64,000 nucleotides of DNA from Bidens hawaiensis (lineage: Eukaryota > Streptophyta > Magnoliopsida > Asterales > Asteraceae): NCBI GenBank assembly GCA_021521415.1, contig JAIQDT010005010.1:1-64000 (forward strand), written 5' to 3'. The number at the start of each line of letters is the position of its first letter. Position 1 is the first letter of the stretch. Both the position numbers and the translations under genes were made by a program. This document shows, in pieces, positions 34,401 through 44,349 of the stretch. Below the pieces are notes generated by a model, which was not told the DNA's origin, made no database searches, and saw only the letters and a program-made list of their open reading frames with translations.

Positions 34401-37400
34401 TCCAATCGTCCTCGAATACGGTTCGAACTCTGTTCCTTACGGTATGCCTTTCTCCCTTTTGTTGATTTTGAATTTCTTCTAACTTTTTTCCTGTTTTATT
34501 TCAGAGGGGAACGACCTGCAGTCGCTCCTGAACCCGCGGGAGGCTGACGGTCCCGCACGGATGGGTACTCGCGCTCTAGATGAGAACGAGTTGCCCATCC
34601 TCGAACAAACCGCGGATCGGTTCGTGGAGGTCTATCCGCTAGGCCATGACATCCTCAGCGCCCGTCGGCCAGGTAAGGCGCTCTTCGACCCTCGACCCCT
34701 CAATGTTGAAACCTCTGCTGGAATTCCTCTAATCGTATGTTCTGATGAGGAATCCGCAGATGGTCCTCCGTTGGTGCGGAAGAAGAAGGCTGCCGGCGGG
34801 AAGGGGAAAGAGAAGGCCTCCACTGCCGATCCAGCGCCTCGGTCTGATTCGGAGACCGAGAGCGAAGAGGTGGCGGGGAATCCCGGTGGCGATAAGACCA
34901 CTGCTCCGGAGGTTGCAACTGTCATTTCCGGAGAGCCAAAGAAGACGATGGTTACCGGCGCAAAGAGGCCGGCTCCATCGGGTCCGTCCCCGCCTCTCCG
35001 TACCTTTAGGCTCAAGAAAACCCGTAAGTACAACTTTCCTTTAGCTTTTATCTTCATAGCTTAATCCTTAGTCTTTTAACACTTTTCTTCTTTTACGCAG
35101 GCGTGGATGTTGGCGCATTCCAGGGTGAAGGGCCGAGTATTACCTCTTCGCCAATGACGGTAGGCTTGGTCAGCCTACCTGAGGCGTCGACCCAGGCGCC
35201 TGCGCCTGCTTCCGCTGGATCAGTTGCTCACTCCTTTGAGCCGACTGTTCCAGCCGAGATGACGTCACCGCCGGCTGTGAGTGCGATTTTTACAGCATCC
35301 TTCACAGAGCCGGCGGTTACGATTGCTGCGGATTCTGCGGCAGCGACCACGGCGGCTGCAAGCATGCCCCCACCATCGGCAACGACGGCCGGTCCATCAG
35401 GTACGCGTGGGGCTTCTCGCATCTCTCCGCCACCTTCCCATCTGCCTGACCTCTTGGATGGATTTCCATTGGGTTCAGGTGATGGGTTCGGCGGCTATCG
35501 GCCTGTAATTGACCCTACAGGTGCGTAGGGTTTTTCTGGCCCATTTTATACATATATATTTTATCATCTTTTCCTAACTGCTTTTTGTTTTTTGCAGTGT
35601 CGGATTCCAATGAAGTGTATGTTCCACGATGGAACATCCGCCGAGGAACAACCCTTCGTACCCCTGTGGAGTGCGTGGAATGGGCTCGCCACGCTGCTCC
35701 CCATGGTGCGTTGGGGGAAGCCATGGCTAGCTACCAGGAGGGTAGGCTAACCAACGAGCTTCGGGTTCTCCAGGCCCGGATGCAGCCGCGCGTCGAGCTG
35801 CTTTGTCGTGAAAACGACAAGTTAAAAGCAGCTCGCGCCAAGGAAGTATCTCAAGCGCGGGCTCTTCGGGAGGAGAACCAAAAGCTGTCCGCAGCTGCTG
35901 CGGAGAAGGAGAAGGCCTTCAAGGCCCTCGAGGTTGAGGTTCAAGCGCGACTCGAGGCCCGCTCCAAGGCTGCCCAAGCTGTTAACGAACAGCTTCGGCT
36001 GGCTAAGGAGACTGCGAGGAACGCAACCGAGAGGGCTACCAAGGCTGAAGCCGTTGCTGAGCCTTTACGCGTGGAGAATGAGGAGCTCAAGGCCAAATTA
36101 GAGGCTCTCCAACGTGCTCATGATGCCTTGGCGATGGAAGATGCCAAGAAGCTCCAGGAGATCTTGGACCAGAGGGGCGTGCTTGACCATACCGAGCGGA
36201 AGCTTAAGGGCGTCGAAGAGGCTGCCGCAAAGGAAGTGCTACTTGCCAACCTTAACAAAAGCGAAGCCGAACGTGCCTTAACCCAAGCTCAAGCCGCCCT
36301 TCAAGAAGCTCTGGTTGCCAAGGAATGGCTTCTTCGAGAAGCGTTGTCTCAGGTAAGTCTATCTTCATGTCTTCACGCTTTTCTTTGTAAATAGGGTGTT
36401 GACACTTGTATATTTTCTTTAGGTTGTGCATCGGGTCTTCTCAGAGACATCTTACGACGATGCTATGAGCGCAGCCCTCAACGCTTCTCACGAGGATGGG
36501 GAACGGGTCGGCTTCTTGCTTGGTCTAGGGTTTGTTGAGAAAGGCGTCCCGCCATCCAACTTCCCTTTGTACAATGTAGATACTGAAGCCATATATGACC
36601 AAGCAGTAAATCAATACGCCGCCTTCCCGCATCCGGTGGTGGAGAAGGTGAATGAAATTGCTGCTGCTGATGATGGGCTACCTATCCTTAAGGCTTTCCT
36701 TGAACAGCCACGCTCTACTGACGGCGCTGGTCCAAGTGGAAGTGGCCCTGAAGCCTGATCCTGAAGATCCCTTCCCGCTGCTAGGATAGATTTAGTTTGT
36801 ATAGATTTACTTTCTTGTAGGCGGGTAGTTACCCGGCCATTCTTGTAACGAATATTTATGAAATGTAAATCTTTGTGCGGCTAAGACCGCTTGATTCATT
36901 GGATTCCTTGCTTTATAAACGTTATGACACATACTTTAGTTTAAATTAGCAATTTTCCAAGTGTTTAGAATAAGTTAACCTTTGAACGTGGTAGATAGGT
37001 GTGAAGTTTTGCTTCCTCTTCCGTGATTGTGCGGGTAGGACCGTCACTTGCACGTAGTAGGATGGCTAAACTTTACCATCTGACCTGCGTGTAGGTTTTC
37101 CTCATCTTTGAGGATAAGTTAACCTTTGAACGTGGTAGATAATAGGTGTGAAGTTTTGCTTCCTCTTTCGTGATTGTGCGGGTATGACCGTCACTTGCAC
37201 TTAGTAGGATGGCTAAACTTTACCCATATCTGACCTGCGTGTAGGTTTTCCTTATCCTTTAGGATAACCTTTGAACGTGGTAGATGATAGGTTGAAGTTT
37301 TGCTTCCTTGTTCGTGATTGTGCGGGTAAGACCGTCACTTGCACTTACAAGGATGGCTAAACTTTACTTACATCTGACCTGCGTGTAGGTTTCCCTTATT

Positions 37401-40400
37401 TTTAACGTTGTGTTTATGCGGGTTTTGCCGCCTTCCACACGTAACGACTTACTTCTTCCCTCATTTATGCGGTGAATACCGGCACCAGTGGGAAGTTCAT
37501 AAGTATAAAGGTAAACACATTATGAGAGGAGAATCATTTCCATTAGAAGTGGCTCTAGGCCTTTTCTTTACAAGTTTTGGAATTGATCTACATATAACAT
37601 TTGCGTAATTGAGCTCCATTCCATGTTCTTGGGATGGGAGTGCCATCGAGCCTTTCGAGCCTGTATGCGCCCTTTCCCAGGACTTCTTTGATAATGTATG
37701 GCCCTTCCCAGACCGGGGCCAGCTTTCCCGGGCGCTCTTGGTTTGAAGCCTCGTTGTTACGCAGTATGTAGTCTCCTATATTGAAGTTGCAGAGTTTTAC
37801 CCGCGTGTTGTAGTATTTTTGCATTTGTCGTTTGTAGTTCTCTTCACGCACTGCGGCTAAGTCTCTGCGTTCCTCGGTTAGCATAAGATCCAACCGTCTT
37901 TCCGCATCATTGTCTTCTGGCTGAATCAAGACCCTTGGTGAGGGTAGACCAATTTCGACCGGGACCATGGCTTCAGTGCCATAGGTGAGGCTGAACGGGG
38001 TTTCTCCCGTACTGGCCTTCTTCAGCGTTCTGTTTGCCCAAAGGACGTGCGGAAGCTCGTCTACCCAGCCGGATCTGTGTTCCAATAGTCTCTTCTTGAT
38101 GCCTTCGACGATGCTCTTATTTGCTCTTTCCACCTCACCATTACCTTGCGGGTGTGCCACTGAGGTAAAGGTGTGGGTGATTTGAAGCTCTTTCAGCCAC
38201 TGTTGTAGCTTCTTGTCAGCAAAGTTGGTGCCGTTATCGCTCACCAAATTCTGTGGAAGTCCAAAACGACAAATAATAAATTCCCAAATAAATTTTTTGA
38301 TATGTTTCGCGGTTGTTTGGGCTAAAGGTTTTGCTTCTATCCACTTGGTGAAGTAGTCGATGGCTACCACTAGGAACTGAACATTTCCTGCTGCCGTAGG
38401 AAATGGGCCTGTCACGTCGATGGCCCACTTCTGAAATGGCCATGAAGAAGTGACTGGAACAAGTTCGTTCTTCGGGCGGTGCGTGTTGGGTGCGTAAAGC
38501 TGGCAAGATCTGCATTTTCTGATGTATGCCTGTGCATCCGTATGCATCCCCGGCCAAAAGTATCCCGCGTTGTTTAGCTTGGCTACAACAGCGCGGGGTC
38601 CTACGTGTACTCCACAGATGCCTTCGTGTACTTCCCTTAGGAGGTAGTCAGCATCTTGGTTGTCCACGCATCTTAAGAGTGGGCCAAGAAAGTTACGTCT
38701 GTAAAGGATGTCATTGACGAGTTGATAATTCAGTGCTTTACAGCGTAGTTTTCTTGCCTGCGTTTTTGACTCTGGTAGTGTTCCTGCTGCAAGGTAATTT
38801 ATTATAGGTGTCATCCACGTTTCTGTACCGGTTTGGATGACACAAATTTCCTTGTGCGGGACTGATGGTGCTTCGAGGAGTTCAATGCGGATGTCCTTTC
38901 CCAAGTGGGTGAAGGCTAGTGATGCAAGCTTGCTTAACGCATCCGCAGATTTGTTTTCGCTGCGCTTGACGTGTATGACTTTACAATCATTAAAATCACG
39001 CATAAGGGTTTTTGCCTGGGCGAGGTACAGGGCCATTGTGTCGTTCACAGCCGTGTACGTCCCATTTATTTGGTTGGCCACCAGCATGGAATCCACGTGG
39101 GCTTCCAAGTTTTTCACTCCCATCTTACGCGCAATTCTCAATCCGGCCAAGAATGCTTCATATTCGGCTTCGTTATTCGTACTTGGAAAATCCAACCGAA
39201 TAGCGTAAGTATATTCTTGGCCTGCTGGGTTGGTTAATTTTAACCCTGCGCCTGAACCCTCGTTACTGGTTGCTCCATCAGTGTAGAGTCGCCAGACATC
39301 ATTGATGTCCTGTGCTGGGGAGGGTTGAGCCTCCCCCTGGCACTCTTTCTCCCGCGAAGCGGGGACTTCTGCAATAAAATCGGCCAGGACCTGGCCTTTT
39401 ATGGCTGGTCTTGGCTTGTATTTAATTGCATATTCTCCCAATTCAATTGCCCATTTGGCTAGACGTCCCGATAATTCGGGTTTGCCTAGAACGTTTGAGA
39501 GTTTGAAGTTGGTGAGAATGGTGATTGGGTGGCCCTGGAAATATCGTCTTAACCTGCGTGAAGCGTGTATAATTGCTAAGACTAATTTTTTGAGGGTAGA
39601 GTACCGGGTTTCTACGTCTGTTAGGACACGGCTAACATAGTAGATTGGCATCTGGATGCCTTTTCGTTCTACTAACAGGACTGCCCCGGTTGCTCTATCT
39701 GTTGCGGAAAGGTATAGGATTAACTCCTCTCCCGTTTGTGGTGCTGTAAGTGTTGGGAGTTCGATCAGTCGTGACCGAATCTCCTGAAAAGCTGCTTCCG
39801 CTTCTGGTGTCCAGCGGAAGTGCGTTTTCTTTAAGCAGTTTCTCAATGTTGACACGAAAGGAAACGACTTATCCGCATGGTTTGCCAAAAAGCGATTAAG
39901 TGCGACTAGTCGTCCATTCAGTGTCTGAGCCTGTTTGATGGTGGTAGGTGATTCCATTTTAACAATGGCTTCGACCTTTTCAGGGTTCGCTCTGAAGCCA
40001 TCTTTAGTAACAATGACTCCCAAGAACTTCCCTTCTTCCATCCCAAATGAACACTTGCTCGGGTTGAGCTTCATGTTTATCTTTCTGAGCGTGTTGAAAG
40101 TTTCTTCAATGTCTTTCAACATCGCTTCTGGCTCGGGGCTTTTGATGACCAAATCATCCATATAAACTTCCAAGTTTCTCCCGATTTGGGCATGAAACTC
40201 TTTGTCCATCAGTCGTTGGTACGTGGACCCTGCATTCTTAAGTCCGAATGGCATCATTTTATAACAAAATGTACCATCGGGCGTCCGAAATGCGGTTTTG
40301 TCCTGGTCATCTACGGCCATGTGGATTTGATGGTACCCCTTATATGCATCCAAGAAGCATTTAAGGCGAAATGGTGCCAACGAATCCACCTTAAGATCAA

Positions 40401-43400
40401 TTTCTGGTAACGGATAACAATCTTTGGGGCATGCTTTGTTCAAATCTTTGAAATCTATGCACATGCGCCATTGTTTGTCATTCTTCGGTACCATTACGGG
40501 ATTTGCAACCCATGTTTGATATCTACTAACGCGTACGATGCCTGCGTCAAGGAGTTCCTTGACTTGGGTTCTACACGCGTTAGTTTGTTCAGGCCCCATT
40601 ACTCTGCGCTTTTGTACGACTGGCGTAACAGCCGGATCGCACTTGAGCTTATGCTCCGCCTTACTTCGGGGTACACCAGTCATGTCAGCTGGTGCCCACG
40701 CAAAGATGTCAGCGTTTTTCTGCAGTAAGCGTTTGAGTAAGGTGCGGGTGGGATCAACGATTGTTGGTCCAATGGTAACGGCCTGGTCGGGGTATTTGCC
40801 ATTGAAGGGCCATTTTTCCGGTTCGGTGATGGTTGGTTTAGCCATTTTCGGTTTGGGTTTAGATGAGACAGATGCGATGCATACCTGGGGAATGCCAGTG
40901 ATCATTGCTACACCCTCAGCTGTTGGCCATCCCATCATGCCGTGGACTGAAGATACCACGGCGTTGAATCTTGCCATCCCGTCTCTTCCGAATAGGATGT
41001 CGTACGTGTGGTGTGGCTTTTTCATCACGACAAAATCCACGTCTTCTGTGCGTGAATGATTCCCATCGGTAAGAGTAACGGGGAAAGATAGGATACCCAG
41101 GGGGGTTTCTGTACTGCCGTCAAACCCTTCCATTGAAGCGTAGACCGTTTCCAAGCGTTCTTTGTCTTCATCATCCAGCTTGTCAAAGAACTGCCTGTAC
41201 ATCACTGTCGACGAAGCGCCGTTGTCAGCAAGAGTGCGGGAAGTGATGTAATGCCCCAGCTGGCTTTTGATGACGATGGGGCCTTCTTTGCTGGGGCCTC
41301 CTGGCACTCGCGGGAAGCGCACCTCAGCTTCCTTCCACGCGCATGGTTCTGTCACTCGTCTTTTTCTTCCTCTGACCTTGCCATGAACCATGTTGATGCT
41401 GATGTCGACGGGCTTTCGTCCGTTACCTCTGTACCGGTTGTCATTCCTTCCTCCCTTCTTGATTGATGCCACGAGATGTGCAAGTCTTCCATCCTTGACA
41501 AATGTCTCAACAATATCCTTCAAGGATGTGCACTCTTCAGTACCATGACCCTTTGTCCCGTGGAAATCACAGGATTTGCTTTGATCCGCATTAGGTTTCT
41601 GCCGGATCAATGGGGCTTTTGGCCATGGCAATTTTTCCGTGGCAAATATCTCCGTGACGCTCTTGGTGAGTGGCGTCCACCGGTGTTTTCGGTTTGAAGG
41701 GTGTGTGTTGTCCCTTCCGCCAACAAGAGGGCGAGAGCTGGATGAGGTGTCAAAGTTTACCCTTGACTGCCAAATACCTAGCCGCCTCTTTTTGTTTTGC
41801 CGGGCGGTCCTAACGTTGTTCTTCCTTGTCCTCTGCGTGTAGAGGTGTGTACTCTGGTGAAGATCTCTTCCCAGCTGCTTCTCCGTCTCGGCAAAGCGCT
41901 TGGCTGCCGTCATGATGGCATCCCATGTGGATGGCATGCCGTCCTTACCCGTCAATGTGCGGATAAGCTCTGGGTACTCGGCGCCCTGGATGAAAGCGGC
42001 GCGAACAAGATCTTCACTTATGTTGCCCAGACTCAGCTTCTTGGAGTTGAAGCGGGTGATGAAGTCTAGTAAAGATTCATCCTCTTCTCTAACGCAGTTG
42101 AGGATCGTCCACTGCTCTTCAGTATACTTCCTCTGCTGGCTGAACTTGTTCTGAAAGTCCGCCCAGTCATATATGTGGTGGACCGGTAAACGATCGAACC
42201 ATGCCCTGGCTGCTCCGACCAGAGTCATCTGGAACATGTAACACCACGTGGGTTCCGTCCAGTTACTGACGGTAGCCCCCGCAATGAACCTGTTCAAATG
42301 GTCGTCTGGGTCGGATAGACCATCATAAGTGCCAATGTTGGACATTTGTTTGGCACTTCTCGGGGCGATTGCTTCCGCAATGTCCCTTGCAAATTTTGAC
42401 TTTCCTGCATTCGTAGCAGTTGGTCTAAAGGTTTTGGAGAAGTCACGCGGGTTTCTCTCCGCATTTGTTGGTTTAAAGGCTTCCCCAAAATTCCTTTTTG
42501 GCTGGGAGTCCGTTTCCTTACGCTTCCCTTTCGCCTTATGGCGAGGGTTTGCGTCGGTATCGGACTCCTCTCTCTCGTCGTCTGAGTACTCGCCCTCGCT
42601 GTTCATAATGAGGTGCTGGCGAGTACTGCCGAATTCGTCTGCCTGTTGAACTGAACGCAAGCGTTCGTCCAATTCAGCTTGGAACTCTTTCTGACGTGCT
42701 TCGGCCCACGCCTTCACTTGATATAGTGTTTGGCGAGGGACCCTCGTTCGTTTTTCCAGCTGGGTATCGGTGAACCCCAGTGGAATATTTACTGCACTTG
42801 CCCCGGCTTGGGTAGTCGGGGTAGTGTTCGTAAGGATTGTATAACCGCCGGTGTTCCCCCCAGTTGCTGGGGTTGTTACCGGGGTTTCTTGGTCGGTTAC
42901 TGGCCTTTGGACCGGAGTAACGTTAACCATTTCTTCAGAAAATTTGAAAAAACTAAATTAGTTCTAGCTTTTATGCACGGATGGCGCCAATGAAGAAACA
43001 CTAAGTGAACCCTGGACAGATTATAGATAATATGGGGGTTAAGTAATGTTTCCCACGGATGAGATCTAGCTGAGAAGGTTGTTCTTCAGGAGACCTGCAA
43101 AACAGACACCGTAAGCTCGTCACTGAGAAGGGGGGGTTCCTCCTTGTGACCACCCTCCGGCGTGAGAATCAGACTAGATTGCTCTGAATATAAGAGTATA
43201 TTAAGAGATTGCTAGATAAGATTGAGATATCAGATGATGATCCTTACCATTCCAAGGTGTTGGAGTATTTATAGCCGAAGGTAGGTTTCCAAGCAGGTAC
43301 AGCCGGCTGAATAGTATTCCTGTTCTACCAACAGTGGATCACGCACAAGCCATACTGGTTGGTGGATAGGTTACGGCCAACAGTAATAAGGTCGGCTGTA

Positions 43401-44308
43401 TACTGTTCCTTTTACTGCCGGCTGCGCACTGTTCCACCAACTGTAGGCTGCGCACGTCCCATCGTAAGGGTTGGTGAGTAGGCAGCGGCTAATAGTGACG
43501 AACAGTACTAGAGGGTGCTCCTCCTCGTATTGTTGTCGGTGAGCTGTCACCCTGTGATTAGTTCATGGGCTGCTCTGGTCAAACTGTCTGTTCCGCCCAT
43601 ACCTTAGTAGGTATAGTACGGAAGACCTTCCAGAAGCATACGGACTGGCTCATTTAGGCTGGAGTGTTCCCGCCTTGCTCATTCCTTCATGTGACTACTG
43701 AACGAATGCCTTGTGCGTGTAGCTTTGCTGTTAGTGCGGGTAGCCTTCCCTGATGGCTTGTATCCGCAGCTGCGGGAACAGGCGGGGTACTTCACCATTG
43801 GGAGGCTTTCCCTGCGGGTACAGCTGGCGTACTGCGCGTAAGGTTCTTTGAGCATGGTGTCCTGCTGGAGCAGTTGGTTATTGCGCAGACGTCCCTGTTC
43901 AAGGTGAGTCTTGCGGGTCCAACTGGACTCTGCTGGGACCTACCTCTTCGGTGTTTAACCTAATTAATTAACTAATTCATATTATTATTATTATTATTAT
44001 AATAATCAATAGATGCAAATGTTGTGAAGAAGAAGCAATTGAGAGAGGATTGGCGGCAGCGCTCCAAAGCAATACCTCCTGGAGCCACCTATCCAGCTAA
44101 AGACCACTGCAGGCAGGCAACTCACTCACACACTTTCTAATATTAATTATTATTATTATTATTAAGTGTGTTAGTTAAGTAAGTGTTGTGATTGCAGTAA
44201 GTGTGGTCTGTGTGATAGTTACTACATTGCTCATGCCAACAATGCCTGTGCTTTCTTAGGAGACGGAATGTCCAGGATTCAAGTCACTCATTCACTCACT
44301 CACTCACT

Positions 44309-44349
<41 letters not shown>

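Larger units (their letters stand above)
31527..43950 (-). mobile_element. Element 1: complete Ty3/gypsy Tat-lineage LTR retrotransposon
   Basis: A 12,424-bp element inserted antisense to HCAR. In element sense: 5' LTR (43950-42991), primer-binding site, gag-pol (42930-37588), about 145-bp tandem repeats, a five-exon antisense gene, 97-bp tandem repeats, polypurine tract, 3' LTR (32486-31527), flanked by GTGTT duplications. Two RNase H-like domains in pol and an antisense ORF after integrase are Tat-lineage (Retand/Grande-like) features. The two 960-bp LTRs differ, by my hand comparison, at four internal positions plus the terminal base, so insertion is recent. The gag-pol frame is uninterrupted for 1,780 codons, so the copy may be autonomous; its antisense gene has two in-frame stops. 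Confidence 0.93.

Noticed and set aside
34560..35510. Many overlapping ORFs on both strands in element 1, 34.5-35.5 kb
   Set aside because: GC-rich low-complexity coding DNA of the antisense gene gives long shadow frames; only the frame that joins across the introns was kept.
41221..41230. Protease active site DNGAS instead of DTGA/DSGA
   Set aside because: Tat-lineage proteases commonly vary at the second position, so this is not evidence of inactivation.
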